A stretch of 64,000 nt of DNA from Lepidurus packardi (Eukaryota > Arthropoda > Branchiopoda > Notostraca > Triopsidae). Numbering within the stretch: the stretch's first letter is position 1; each line of letters begins with the position of its first letter. Positions 22,175 through 34,671 of this stretch are shown piece by piece. A model generated the notes under the pieces. The model did no database searches. It had not been told where the DNA came from and saw nothing but the letters and a program-made list of their open reading frames with translations. The stretch is from assembly GCA_023053545.1 (NCBI GenBank), contig JAKZAN010000002.1, forward strand, positions 10,350,790 to 10,414,789. Reading direction: 5' to 3'. The position numbers and the translations under genes are program-made.

Positions 22175-25100
22175 TTACACTGTATCGTAGCAACCTTTGA
22201 CCCGACGACCATCCGGATCAAAAGGCGATTTGGTGTGAAGCGTAGCGGGAAATTTAGTGCCCATGGATTCGAGTTGATAGGTCCCTTGACGCAAATAGTC
22301 CAAAGTTATAGGCTGGCCACCCGAATGGCTAACATACCTAAAGAGAAGAAAAGCATTTATTTCGAGCTGTCGTCCATAAGCGCACTCCTTCTAGGTTGGT
22401 GGATTACCCATATCCGATGCTTCTATCGACGGCGAACCCAAAGTCTGCGCGTCTCAGATAGCCTACTACTTGGTTATTGCGCCAAATTGCCTCTAGGCCC
22501 CATAAAGGCACTCGCCTACGTATCCAAATACAGTCTTAGTCCATGTAAAAGGAGCACTGCGTAGATTTACTTACTCATCAGTTGTGAAGCAAACTAATTT
22601 CTTCGTAAGTCCCGAGGCTTTGCGTTTTTCTAACGTTCTGCGTCCCTGGAATTCAGTATTGCTTTTCAGCTTGCATGTGAAACCTAGCCCAGCTTCTAAA
22701 GGGTCATCGTCTGGGCGAAGATCCATATGCCAATGACGGTATCCTGAACAAAGGAATCTCATATAGAAAACGAAAAAAAAACTTTTGTTTTGTTCTCGGA
22801 ATCTGTTTACCTTTTTCAATGCTCAACGAGTCCATAGCTCGGTAGCCCGCATTGACCAACCCTAAAGGCTTGCCAACTCGCATAATTGATTGATAGACAG
22901 ACACAGCAGATTCGTTAGGAACATGCAATTCCCATCCTGAATGTAAATAAAATCAATTACAAAATTAAACAAAAAGAGTTTTTAACCCAATAAAGAAGCA
23001 AGTAATAGTACAGTAACGAACTTATTGATCGCTAGATGGACTTTTCAAATTCACCAATCACATTGCTTTCCCCGATGTTTGGACGAATCCTGTCAGTTCT
23101 AACCTACTACTAAGCTTAGGTAGGGAAATTCCTTCTAAAGTCCCCAGTCAATTAAATGAGCAGGTTACCTAATTGAATGAATTTAACTGAACGAATCTTA
23201 ATTGATTGGGGAATTTAGAAGGGATATCTTGTTGACTAACAAAATGAATTAATAAATGAAACAAAAACAAAACAGTTTTTCAACCGACAAAGAAGTACGT
23301 AACAGAACATCCAGATTACCTAGTTCTCCAACGAAACTCACTCTTAGTGCTCGGCATTTGTGTCCAGCGATGTTAATAATTCGATTGGTTGAAAATGGAA
23401 ACGCTTCGTTGCTAAAATTTACATCAGGGGCTAATTCTTCAAGAATATTACGACTAACGGAAAGTAATAATTGAGCTGTAATGCAAGAAAGAGTCTCAGG
23501 TCAGTTTTTTGATATACCTTTTCGGGCCTTGAACGGACAAGAGGCACATGTTGTTGGAATGATCTAGCAAATTCACTTTCAATTTTTGATCCTGGATCGC
23601 TTTGAGTACATGAGCCCAGTTTTGATATGCAGATCCTCCGCCTGCTGCTAAGTAGAAGCCTCTGCCCTAGATCAATGGCTTACTAGCTACTTTAATTAGG
23701 TTGGTTTCGGGAACTTGTACCTCAAACTTCGGATCGCACGAAGATCCCGAGCCCGGTTCGATTATACTGACAGTTAAATCAGCTTCCACGCCTGCATTTT
23801 CGTTAAGCATACAAGTATAAATAGTGCTTCCAGGCTTCACATCCATTTTATTGGTAAAAATCCAGTCTGCTGCCTTTTGAGCGTCAGGTCCTGTGAGGTA
23901 AAACTTCCCAAAGTACGACATGTTAAAAACGGCAGCACTATCGCGGCAACTTAGGCATTCTCGCTTAATCTAAAGAAACATGGTGAATATTTAATCTGCA
24001 TTTTATTATAGCTACTATTTCATGCTGCTTGGGGAAATCGAAAGTGTAGTCATCCTTCAAGCGGTTTACGTAAACTTGGTCTTGGCCTGGCGTGTTGTCA
24101 TACGCTCCATACCAATCATATTGTTGGATTAGTGCCGGTCCATTAGGCGAAAACCAGCCCGGTCTTTCCCAGCCTAGTCGTTGCTGAAAAACGCAGCCTT
24201 GCTCGGCTAATACGTCGTGTAATGGATCGCGTATCATGCCTCGGGAGGCTAAAGGTTCATCATTCGGGTAGACGATGGAGTAGTTTTTGGCGTAGGCTTC
24301 GTGGCTTCTTTCCTTGATCCATTGGTAGTTGTCTGTCATTTTCGGGTTGAAGCGTCTTGAAAAACAAAGAAAAATATGTTACTTTATGTTATACATGAAC
24401 CTAAGTGCAACGCAGCACTTTACCTGATGTCATAGCTGTACATATCCAAGCTGGGTCTGCCTTTGGCAATCCATTCAGCAAGCTGCCACCCACAGCCACC
24501 TCCAAGCATCATGCCCGCTGAATTGAATCCACAGCCGTGAAAAAATCCTCTCAATGTCGGTTCTTCGCCTACGGAATTAATAGGCTGTCAAGTGTTTATT
24601 CAAAAACTTCATAATGTGCTGTTCAAACCAAGTAAAGGTTTGTGATCGGGTGTGAAACTTTCAGGCCCGCAGACGGTGGACTTAATGCCGATTTGCTCCA
24701 AAACGGGGACGCGGTTAATGGCACCGGTGATGTTAACACCAAACACTTCCCAGTCCAGTTCAAACAAACCAAACGCGAAATCTTTGGGCACCTGGGTCAA
24801 AAAGCGTAGTTAAAAAACGACATCAAAAGAACATCTTCGATTGTTCGCGGTATACATCTTCCCAGAAGATGGGATTATTCTCGTACCCTCCCACGCAAAG
24901 CGCATCGCCTTGCAACTTGAGATACACGGAAGCGTCGTGATCACGGACATTTGGCATGTTTTGTATTCCAGGAATCTTTTCGGTTACGACGTACGCGTGC
25001 TTCATACCAATTAGAGGTACGTTCACGCCAGCCATTTTACCGATCTGGGGAGCCCATACTCCTAAGTATGACAATAAAAATGAAATTGACAATATGTAAA

Positions 25101-26156
25101 GTGCGAAGCAAACGTTACCAGTGCAGTTAACAATACAGTTCGTTTTGATAAATCCTTTGCTGGTATTTACGCCACTGACAACCCTATGACCTAGGGAAGA
25201 TTCTCCTGTTTCGATTTCCGTAACACCACAGTTTTCAATTACCTAGACGATCAGCATCCAGTTGAATTAAAAAAATCTGATTTACGCGCCACTTAATAAT
25301 TTTAAAATGATACCGTACCCTGGCGCCCTCTCTGGTTGCAGCTCGTGTTAATGCAGTGCAAAAGCCAGCCGGATCAACGGTTCCATCAGCAGGACTGTAT
25401 AATGTGCCGTAAATATCCTTAATATTTATCAACGGATAAAGATTCTTCGTTTCCTGAGGCCCCAGTACGTGTGATTCGATATCGAATGCCTTCCCAATCG
25501 TCATAAGCCTTTTGTACTCGTTAAGACGCTCCTAAAACAATAATGCTAACAATAATACTAAATAATGCTTGAACCTTTTGCTTTTCGAAGTTTGTTTACG
25601 GATGCGTGACAGATTCTATACCTTGGTTGAGGCGATGAATAACCCTCCATTATTAATCCAGCCTGGGTAAACACCCGTTTCGGCTTCCAAGTTAAGCAAA
25701 AGATCATGCGTCCGTCTTAGCAACTGAATTTCTATATCTGATGGTCTTAATCGCCAAACAAGTCCAGCAGTATGCCAAGTCGTTCCAGAAGTTAGTTTAT
25801 CTTTTTCAAGAAGCACTGTATTGGTGATCCCAAGCTTAGTTAAATGATAGAGCGTATTGCATCCAATGCTTCCACCCCCTTCAAAAACCCTTATTTTGAT
25901 TTACCTTTTAAATTCAAAGTTTAAACTTTCTACCTATTATTACGACGTCAGCTTGACTGGGAATTTCTGCAACATCTTTGGTAGACTGGCCCTTGATAAC
26001 ATTCTCGTACGGAACTCCTTCTTTGGCGGTAATGGCAGCATATTGACATTTCTTCTTTCATTCATATATTACGCGTTGAGGAATGTGTTAAGATTAGTAT
26101 GGTCTTACCTGAAACTGGTTTATTCTGCTGTATAATTTCAAAGCACTTCTCCACAT
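22175..26156 (-). CDS. SARDH: Sarcosine dehydrogenase, mitochondrial
   Basis: Matrix flavoenzyme that demethylates sarcosine to glycine and passes the one-carbon unit to tetrahydrofolate and electrons to ETF. Sixteen exons: 26156-26109, 26054-25934, 25878-25622, 25531-25319, 25242-25119, 25061-24856, 24791-24629, 24568-24424, 24355-24016, 23969-23721, 23666-23518, 23453-23320, 22936-22811, 22743-22575, 22515-22408, 22337-22175. This gives 904 aa (human 918). Exon 1 encodes a presequence, [16 protein letters not shown]. The FAD dinucleotide fold is [17 protein letters not shown], and the expected covalent-flavin His92 lies in [10 protein letters not shown]. Family blocks include [30 protein letters not shown] and WERPGWF. 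The C-terminal half is the GcvT-like folate domain ([42 protein letters not shown]). The second exon's acceptor is pyrimidine-poor and is the least certain junction. Confidence 0.97.
22947..23319 (-). repeat. Duplicated intron segments flanking MITE copy 3
   Basis: Two similar stretches of about 70 bp in direct orientation (about 22947-23015 and 23240-23307) flank the MITE-like element in SARDH intron 12. Both contain an AAAAT-AATTA block, then AAACAAAAA, GTTTTT-AACC, AAAGAAG and GTAA-AG. They look like a local duplication of intron sequence around the insertion, now diverged. Confidence 0.6.
23010..23238 (-). mobile_element. MITE-like inverted-repeat element, copy 3
   Basis: Reverse orientation relative to copies 1 and 2. 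The reverse complement reads GATATCCCTTCTAAATTCCCC, then GGGGACTTTAGAAGG, then AAGCTTAGTAGTAGG. The shared flank GACAGGATTCG ... TCTAGCGATCA follows. Inserted in SARDH intron 12 between the two similar intron segments. Confidence 0.75.
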
Positions 26157-26412
26157 CTTGGCTAGTTGTTTTCTATTGTTTTATTGGCAGTCACGTGTGT
26201 ACAACATCCATCCACAAACAAACAACAAGCGAGCCTTGTTCTCACATGCGCATGTTTTCTACTAGGTTCGCTTCTCACTGTTGCTGATAAAGGGCAGGGC
26301 GTTGACGCGAATGCACTGCGCAAGCGAGTCCAGTGAAAATATCCTTTTCAGTTCCATTGAGAACTTGTTTTCAACTCTCCTGACTGTATGATTTATCATC
26401 ATTGAACTACTA

Positions 26413-27481
26413 CTAAAATTTCTTAGTATCGTTTTCGATGTCGACAATGGTCGTAATCTCTTCCTCATTGCCGAACCAAACTTTCCTTGCCATTCCACCG
26501 TATGTTCCTCTGTAGGTTCCGATATTACGTTCATTAAACTCGGTCAAATTAGCGTAATCTTTCCCTGCTAGATAAGATCGGTGTCTAGCCAGCAAGTGTA
26601 TGGTATAGAAGTGCTTCCATTGAAGCCAAATCTGGGTCCCGTATAATTGCGAAACCATATTATGCACGCCGAACAAGCTGGGTACTCGGTGAATTAAATC
26701 GGGTTGTTTTTCCAAAATCACTTCTGTTGGTAGCTGAACAGCATTATAGTACCACTTGTAGGGCTTGTAGTATCTATAACTTCGTAGCCAGTACTTCAAA
26801 AATCGAGCATTTTTATGAGCCACAAGCACCTAAATTTGTCAAATACTAACTTAAGTATTATGCATCTTGTAAAACATGTGTTTATTTTATTTGGCTCCGG
26901 CTTAACTTAACGTACTCTACCTGCGAGCCTATATATTCCTCTTGGGGCCAGCCTAACACACATTCAAAATGCAGAAACTTTTCTAAAGTTTGGACCACGT
27001 AGACATCATTATCGAGAAATATTCCTCCATGTTCTCGTAAGACTTGCAATCGCACGATATCCGAGGCATGATAAAGCGAGCTGAGCTTATTTCCATAGAC
27101 GTGCGTAGGAATTAGTCTTTGCCGGAGAATAAGTTGATTCCCAATCTCCTCTTTCAAGCGCTCCCAGTAAGGTCCGTATAGGTTCTCGGTATATGTATCC
27201 ACGTGAACGTAAATAAATTCAGGATGATGATTCTTCCACGCTGAAAGGATGCACACCGCCTCAGTAAACGAGACAGCAGGCTGTCGTAAGCGAACAAAGT
27301 GTATAATGTTAGGCACTATGAGTTCTGCTACACCAGTTTCGTTGTTAAATCCTTCGAAATTGACGAAATCGTTAGCCCACCAATTATCCACTTCCACGCG
27401 ATATTTTCGTAAAATCAACACGAAAGCGACAGTAATTATGACAACACTGAAGCACTTGTATTTAAAGCAGTATCGTGGCAT
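26413..27481 (-). CDS. Type II membrane glycosyltransferase with DXD sugar-binding motif
   Basis: Probable Golgi glycosyltransferase of the DXD sugar-binding region family (Gly_transf_sug, related to alpha-1,4-GalT and Och1). Two exons, 27481-26921 and 26829-26413, are joined in phase 0 and give 325 aa. A short basic N terminus is followed by a signal anchor at about residues 11-24 (FSVVIITVAFVLIL). The catalytic region has PNIIHFVRL at about 57-65, then ASDIVRLQVLREHGGIFLDND with the DXD equivalent at residues 157-159. The 3' half (HNMVSQLYGTQIWLQWKHFY) is typical of the arthropod members, which are usually annotated as uncharacterised. Donor nucleotide sugar and acceptor cannot be inferred. 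Its stop is about 260 bp upstream of the SARDH start, on the same strand. Confidence 0.88.
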
Positions 27482-28146
27482 TATTGTAAATCTAACACAC
27501 GATTTAGTTTTGCTCCACTAAGTGGGTGTTTTAGATACCAGTTCATCAACCAACGCAGCACCAAAACTCGCGCCAAACTAAACTGCGAAGTACGCAGCTT
27601 CTAAGGATTGTGGCCTCCAGGTTTTTGAAACCCTCGCTAAATAACATACACCTTCTGATGCTCAAGGCCGTCATGCGAGTATATTGCCAAAGGGGCGAAA
27701 CGGGGAATATGGAAAATATCATACAGAGCAAAAGAGAGTTAAGAGTGGTGGGAAGGGAGGATGTTAGGGTTAATTAAGTCAGATATATTCACAGTATTCA
27801 AGGTTTGTGACTAAACTCTTTTCAAAGCGCAGTACGTTCATCGAAGACGATAACTGCTTCGTTTTGAACCAACGAAGCTTTGTCTCCGTGACGATTTAAG
27901 TGAGGTGCGTTAGATTTGCTTAACGCAATCAGTGCAGCCGTGTCATGTCGTAACCCACGGTGCTTCCGACTATTGTTTAACATGGAGTGCCGCTGGTTTT
28001 GATAATGAGAGTGGGCGGGACCAAAAGACTATCCAGAAATATAACTTAGATTCTAACTTAGAGTCTATTTTTTCTTGCAAAGAATAAAGAACTCAACAAA
28101 ACAGTCAAATAAAACATAAACAAATAAACAAAAGTAAAGTAGATGT
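27482..28146. other. Spacer between glycosyltransferase and membrane-protein gene
   Basis: About 665 bp. It serves as promoter/5' UTR of the glycosyltransferase and 3' UTR of the next gene; nothing else supported. Confidence 0.5.
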
Positions 28147-29587
28147 TCAATCATTTTCTTTCGGGTAAGGTAGAAGTACTTTACGCACCTTATCGTGGAC
28201 AGGTGCAGCATTACTATTGTTGATGTCAGTACCAGTTCGGCCTTTAGCTCGTACCCAAGATGGCAGGGAACGAGTTTTCAACTCGGGGTCCAAATTAGAG
28301 CCATCGTAAGGATCTTTTGTAAAACTTTGGTCCAGGACTGTTTAGAATTCACGGATTGTACTTTTGAGGAAATTGTGTGCTTGTACGAGCTTTAAAAAAC
28401 GAGTTTACCGCTGCTTGAGGCGTATGTAGATGAGATCACGGATTCAGGAATATCAGGCAAATCGAAATTCATGTAAAAGCCGTGTCGACCAGCTAAAGTC
28501 ACGTCTTCGCAACTGGACCTAGGTCGCCGAGGCTCAATAAGTGGGTCTTGCTGAACGTTAGGCACAGAACCATGCTGCCAAATTAACACTGTTAGTAAAA
28601 AAAGCTTTTTTTTCCGTCTGCGTTTAGCACTGTTACTTTCAGCTGAGATCGACTGCCGTTAACACGGTTATATTCAGGTTCGCTACTAATATCAGAGCAA
28701 CTCGCTAAACGACTATGAACGGAAGCGGGGCTTCCTGGCTTGTTGGGCGTGTTGAGGACAACCACAGAGGGATGCCTGGTGTATACAAAGAAATGGATGT
28801 AACCGAAAATTAGTTGTAATTACGGTACGTCGTCCATGGTTTATATGCAAATGTTTTACCCCTGCCAGACCGGAACACTAGGTGCTGTTAACTGACTGGC
28901 TTCTTCTACTCCTTTGTGCATATCTGCTGGAAAAAATAACATACAGTTTAATGTTAACAAATTACGGGGATTTTTAGACATTAAAACAGCTTTCTTCTTT
29001 TTCTCATTTTTGTTTCTTTGTTGAGAATTTATGGTAGAGACTTACGGTATGATTTTTCTCTTTGTTTTCGACTACGGCAGCAGCGCCAAATGAAAAGTCC
29101 AATAATGGTGAGCAACAAGACGATAGCTCCGGAAGAAGCTCCAATAATGACGGGAAATTGTTCCTCGGTAAGTCGCCATTGCCCTATGCTCCAGCGTTTA
29201 TCCAAAGGGGGAACCATACTTTGGTTAATCTGGAACCATTTAGAAGGAGACAAGTTATTAAGGCAAGTTATTTTCCTCTTTATAGTTTATATAATCTGAA
29301 AACTCTTAGGAGGAAATGATAAGATAATGCAGAGAACAAAAGCATTTTGACATGGGCGACTCGAGTTGAGAAATAAAACACGCGTGCCAGCGAGTGTGTG
29401 CATACCGGAATGTCCAAATGTGCGATAAAACTAACGGACTGCTCAAAGATTTTTGTTTCGTAATGGCCTTCAGCCGGGGTAGAAGACAGATTAAACTTGA
29501 TGATAGGCTTAGGATAAAGTGATCGATGAATCGAGTCCGGGCTTGATGATGATGGTGACCATGATGATTCGTTGCTCAGATACAAAT
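28147..29587 (-). CDS. Unrecognised single-pass membrane protein, 5' exons missing
   Basis: Six consecutive exons with consistent phases: 29587-29406, 29229-29046, 28926-28860, 28775-28637, 28574-28409, 28337-28147. Together they give about 309 codons ending at a stop. The first exon found is extracellular in character, with potential N-glycosylation at NES, NLS and, across the next junction, NQS. A 24-residue membrane segment (FPVIIGASSGAIVLLLTIIGLFIW) is followed by CCRSRKQREK as a stop-transfer signal. The cytoplasmic tail of about 210 residues is polar and serine-rich. It includes conserved-looking islands such as GFYMNFDLPDIPESV and DISSEPEYNRV, the latter with a tyrosine in an acidic context. 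I do not recognise the family. The upstream exon carrying the signal peptide was not found and may lie anywhere up to 32.8 kb. The second exon's acceptor is ambiguous (29230 or about 29264). Confidence 0.72.
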
Positions 29588-32500
29588 CTAAAGTAACAAA
29601 ACGAGCGTTACTAAAAAACAGACATAAAAAGAGTCATTAATTTTGTTCAGCTGAGTTTCAGACCACAGCCTTTGCTTAGTGCTTTTGCCACTTCAAAGGA
29701 AAAATATATACAAAGAAAAGTATTTTTTTTTAGTTTTTCATCTTTTTCTGCGTAACAGCAGTGAGAATGACGGTAAAGAATTGTCGACTCGTTTTGATAA
29801 TGTTCTAATCAAAGGAGCCATTAAGGTGAGGGGCGTTGGCTTTTTCTATGCCATAAACCTTTGCTTCTATTAGAACATAACATATATGATGATGAGTCAA
29901 GCAAAACTCGACGAAAATATGCTTTTTTGCCCTCTTCTGTACTACCCTTATGTTATACCTTCCCTTTTCCCTCTCGTGGCTACGGGGATGGGGGGAGGGT
30001 GAATATGAGGCACGCTTTTACGCAAATTATCTCATGTACAGCTTCTCATGACGCCTAGAATATCTTCTATTTTACTTAGTATATTATCTCTGTGGTATAA
30101 TCCTGAATTTCGGGGAGAAAGGGTTTGAAAACTTCCATGTTCTTCGTCTGTTGTAATTCTAAAGCCTATAATTCATATGTTGGCTGGTTTCACGCAAGAT
30201 GAATGGGGCGACCGCCCACGTGAGTTGGCAATCGTTATCCATTCACCATGCAGTCGTGAACCAAAACGAAAACAGATGGTCAGCGCTCTAATTTCGAGCA
30301 TGATCTTCTTTCCCCCTTCGCATATCAAACATAATCAACTAAATTCCATACCCCATATGCTGCTGTTCTTTTAAAACTCCCAAAAAGCTATTTCTAACGA
30401 GTATGATATCAAACGGCATTTTGCTTCTTAAATTATTAGTATGCTTCATTAATTTTTTTTTTTTTTTACTTTGTACGGGGGTATCCTTGAATGCCATTAT
30501 TAAAACACTAATTAAGGCAAATTAAGTTGTCTGTTCACTGGAATCACGCTTAGGTCACTGTCGCTTGGAAGCTTTCCCGAGTTAAAGTCAAGGAATAAAT
30601 TTTCGTTTCGAGCGTATGGGTTCCATTTGTAGTTTTTTTTAGCACTCGAGTCTCAAATCTGCTCTTTTGCAGCAGCAGTGAAGATTTACTGCCACGGTAT
30701 AACTCTGAAAGTAACTACTAATTGTGTCCCAGGAGGTTAAGGGGTAAGGAGACTGTATCCTCGTGCTGGGTTACGAAGTCAGACTACGCTGCGGGTTTGG
30801 GACACACACTGTGTATATAGAAACTAAAACGGGAGGGTTACGCGTGTGTTTGTGTGTGCGGGAATGGGTGGGGCGACAGGTGTTGTATGTCCGTGTGGCT
30901 TTCGTTGCTTGAAGGGCGGAAAAACACGAGAAGACACATCGACACCCTTTCGTTCGCAGTCTATATACCACTCGCACCTGCCATCGCCTGCTATAATTTT
31001 GCGTAAGCCTTTAATAGCCCGCGCGCGGTTATGAGCCTTGGCTGATCTCTGTTATGGCTTGTTAAATTGTGGCTCTAAGCCCGGCCTCGTCACTTTCCAG
31101 AGATAGTCCGCTCTCGTTCGCAACCACATGCGAGAATGACGTCCAAGGGACATTCGTCGATACTTGTATCCAAGTTTCCCAGAGTCACTCTCGTCCAATG
31201 CCAGTAGTTAGTCACCCTGCCTCTTCCAATGCTTTCATGCACTACAGTTTTTGCCTATACCGTGCTTAATGGCTTGCAGCCCTAACTAGACCCCACTCTT
31301 CCTTCCCGGCTTTTCTTCCCACCCTCCTGTCAGCTAAAATTGCGAAGATGAAGCGCGAAGGCTCTAAAAACCCGAAGGGTCGGGAGATGATTTGTCAAAA
31401 TCTCACACCGTGACGAAATTGGCCGTACAATGTATGCCAGCTAATACCACGTTCGGGAAATCTGAACAGCAGAATAGGGGACGTTCCTCCCTTGTATGGA
31501 AGTTGCATAAAGATAAGTCGTCTTTTTTCCTGAAGCTTTAGTTTTTACTTTCGGATGCGTGTCCCTGTTGAACAAATATTCCTCCCACCCATTTGAAAGT
31601 TAAAAAGAAATCTGCATGAGAAGAAAGAACTGAGCCAAGTTGAAAGAAAAGGGAGGAAGGTTTCAACGGGGAACAGAAATGTCGGCGAGGAAAGAAAGAG
31701 GTGGCAGTCGAAATGAGCTGCAAGAAGGAGGGGGCTTTTCAAAAATGGTATGCACCCCCCGCTTTTCTTTCTATCTTCTTGTTATAGCGAGGTTCGTTGA
31801 GCATTGCTGCTTTTGCTTTTATGTTTTATGGGCATAGATCAAAGTCACCACGACGCAAGTCGATGCTATCGTCATCATGTAAAGGAGTCGATGCAGTGGA
31901 GTATGAGCTGAATCATAGCATTTCTGCTTAATCCGTAACTGTGTTTCCGTGTACATGTATAGCTGTAGCTTTTATTGGGAGCGGCGAACAGTGTGGAGAG
32001 TGCGACATAACGACAATCGATAAAACGCGAAAGGGAAACGAATTAAAAGGGGGGGATAGCTATAGAAAGAATAACTGACCGGTTTTAAGCTTACGGTATA
32101 CAGAGGATCCACGTTGCAATTTCCGGTCACTTTCATGACAAGTCACGATTCAGGATGGTCCATTTTAGGCAATCCGAAACTTCCATGTCAACCGACAACC
32201 ACGAGAACCAGAAAATACACTGTTCCTTAGCGAAAGTTCCAAGAGTCGATTAGAATCGGAACCAACCAAACGCAGTCACGAGGGGCGTCAGGCCCGGCTA
32301 ATATTGTAAGAGGGAATCTTTTGGGACAAGAACGAAGAAATGAGGGCTGAGCAATGCCGAAGGATGCTGGCGGTTGTCTCTTTCAAGCTAGATGGCACAA
32401 TAATAGAAATAATCAATAAATAGCACAAGAAGCTACACTACCCGCCTTAAGAACCTGGCTCAATACGAGTCGCGACACTACAGAAAATCTGGGAGCAGCG

Positions 32501-32827
32501 GGAATGGAGAAGTACTAAAGAAACGTTGTGAGAGAAGTAAAAAAAAAGGGGAGAGGGGTTGTTCGTATGACTAATGCAAATTAACTGAAAGAAGCTGGGA
32601 ATTGGTTGCTATGGCAACTCAAAAACGGGACTTGCTCCACGCCGTTGTAGAGGCAGCTTTGAGCTAAGCTTATCGATCAAAACTCCCCACACGTGAGTCG
32701 CGGAGTATGTGACAACTTGTCCAACGCGAGGACGAAGGCGGGAGCTATAAAAAAAAGAGTCGTAATGGTTTTTGGCACCCTAGAACCCATAAAAGAAATA
32801 ATCCAGGAGGGGTCGTATCAACAGAAT
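29588..32827. other. Region without a supported gene
   Basis: 3.2 kb between the membrane-protein gene and SPOUT1, probably holding the missing 5' exon(s) and promoter of the former. A poly-T run lies near 30452-30468. The short ORFs are low-complexity or unsupported. A donor-like site at 32090-32095 (minus) was seen but does not lead in phase to the first known exon. Confidence 0.4.
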
Positions 32828-34113
32828 TTATTGGCACTTGCTTTGTACAATTTTGGACCTGAGCACACCCAAGCTAACCAATAATGTCTCATCCAGTCGT
32901 ATTGTCTCACATTTTAAGAGAGCACAGGGATTGACACAAATGTCGAATAAATCTTGGGGTGTTTTAATTGCAAGTTTAGTGTCTGAGGCCAAGACTTGAT
33001 TCAAGTCTCGTTCTCCGGCTACAACATAAACTAAATGGCGGAAACTGGGCAAATTAATGCCCGATATTGGCTCGCCGGCAGGATCGCTACCTAGCGTGAC
33101 ATCGTAGCCGTCTTGGTAGGGACTTTGGGTAAAGACTTCGCCTAAACTATGGGCCAAACGGACTTCGTAGCCCCAGTATTTGCCTGTGACAATTCGAGGC
33201 TCGCTATGATGGACTGGGGAGCCACGTGGCATCGCGAACATGGAGCGACTCTTGATCTTGACGGTCACACGAGTTCCTGTTACTAATGTTTGGTCTAAAA
33301 GTGCGTTGTGTTTGGTTCCCACACAAGCAAATGTTTTGGTATCGACGCCTTTAGATACTACGACACCCTCCCTAATCCAAAAACAAATTTAGTTTCGAAT
33401 TTATGTAGTTATAATGAAAATTCAACACCTGTAAACGTTGAATTCGTCTTTGCGTAAATGATGGGGTGCGTCTACAGGATTTAAGAGCCCAGCAAACTTT
33501 AAGTCATCATGGACAGGGAACAGAAACTTGCGAAGGTACTGAGGACATTCCAGATACTGAAGAATACGTGCCATACGAAGCATTATGGGATCATAGGATC
33601 CATCTTCTGGTTTCTCGGGGCGATCATCGTAAATAATGACTTCGTCTACGTTGAAAACCGTCAAAGCTCTAGCGATTTGGCCGCAGATATAGGTTTGCAA
33701 TTCATCAGAATCTATTGAATCTACCGCCGATCCTGGAATGGCAACACTAACGGTCCATGGTCTTCCTTCTGTATTCTCGGGATCTTCAGGAGGTGGCGAA
33801 AGTACTTTTGGAATGGATCTAGCTTCCTTTTTACGAATGGCGTTTTGCTCGACTTTTTCTTGCCTGCTTTTCTTTTGGAGCTGACGTTCTTCGTTTACTT
33901 CATTCCAGTACTGGTGATACAATTTTCTCTTCTCTTTAATGGGCTCGGATCTCGCCTTCCGTTTTTGCAGACCTTTCCAATTCTTGATAAGTTCCTGATA
34001 GCGGGGAAGTACAGTATATTAATTTCACAGGCTTAATGAAACTGAATTGAAAATTAATAGCTTACATTCGTTTCTTCAATATTTTTCGCTGCTATGTCCC
34101 CTTCATTATCCAT
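32828..34113 (-). CDS. SPOUT1: SPOUT domain methyltransferase (C9orf114/CENP-32 family)
   Basis: Predicted RNA methyltransferase of the SPOUT (knotted Rossmann) superfamily. The human orthologue is a spindle/centromere-associated factor also linked to RNA modification. Three exons: 34113-34066, 33994-33429, 33371-32828, all in phase, 385 aa (human 376). The N terminus is short and acidic and is followed by a long basic, charged helix region (WKGLQKRKARSEPIKEKRK...). The domain begins at RPWTVSVAIPGSAVDSI. Family blocks are YICGQIARALTVFNVDEVI, RILQYLECPQYLRKFLFP, FAGLLNPVDAPHHLR, REGVVV, YWGYEVRLA, SPYQDGYDVTLG and the C-terminal LDETLLVSLGVL. An AATAAA hexamer overlaps the stop codon. It is divergent from the four-pass membrane protein gene 558 bp away. 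Confidence 0.95.
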
Positions 34114-34671
34114 GATAGCAAAAGTAAGTCAGTTTTGTTTACCCGGAGAAACTGAGTGCCACTGTCACGTGGAAAATCCGTTTATCTTTTGCGTTCTTGC
34201 GGCTTAGTTTATTACCATGTTCACAGATGGTGCGGAAGACGCAATTCCCTGCCTTAATTCCGTTTCTCGGCACAAGTGTCGTGTCCCTAACCAGTGTGGC
34301 TTACTCGACTCCGACTTATCGCATTTAATAACTATCAAGTTTCGGAAAATCACGTTGAAAATTTGCCAAGTGTTCATTCGATAAAGCTTTTTGCGATTAA
34401 AATTTATATTTTAGTTTATTTGTCTTTATTACGGGGCGAGTTTTGATACCGTAATTGATTGTGGTTTGGATATAGTTGCTACGGTTATTATCTTATCGCT
34501 TGCGTTATGACAGAATTTATCTACTGTCTTTCGGGCGTTGATTGCATTGCTGTTATAGGTTCTCCCCTGACATTAGCTTTTTTTCGAGGTGCCGCAATCG
34601 AGTCGTGGAAGTGTGTTTAATGTTGCGTTGCTTTAACTTTCTTTTACGTAAAAACTAAGGCCTATAGCAAC
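34114..34671. promoter_or_regulatory. Probable bidirectional promoter region
   Basis: 558 bp between the start codons of SPOUT1 (-) and the four-pass membrane protein gene (+), so both 5' UTRs and promoters should lie here. No TATA box or other specific element is convincing. Confidence 0.45.

Noticed and set aside
23453..23485. Apparent frameshift in SARDH when exon 12 is started at the CAG at about 23475
   Set aside because: That acceptor puts a stop in frame. Using the next AG (acceptor bases 23455-23454) gives AGT CGT across the junction, restores QGPKSR and fits the human alignment, so the gene is intact.
29220..29270. Alternative acceptor near 29264 giving a longer extracellular exon in the orphan membrane gene
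   Set aside because: It keeps the frame, but its pyrimidine tract is poor compared with the TTCCAG site at 29230; kept only as a noted ambiguity.
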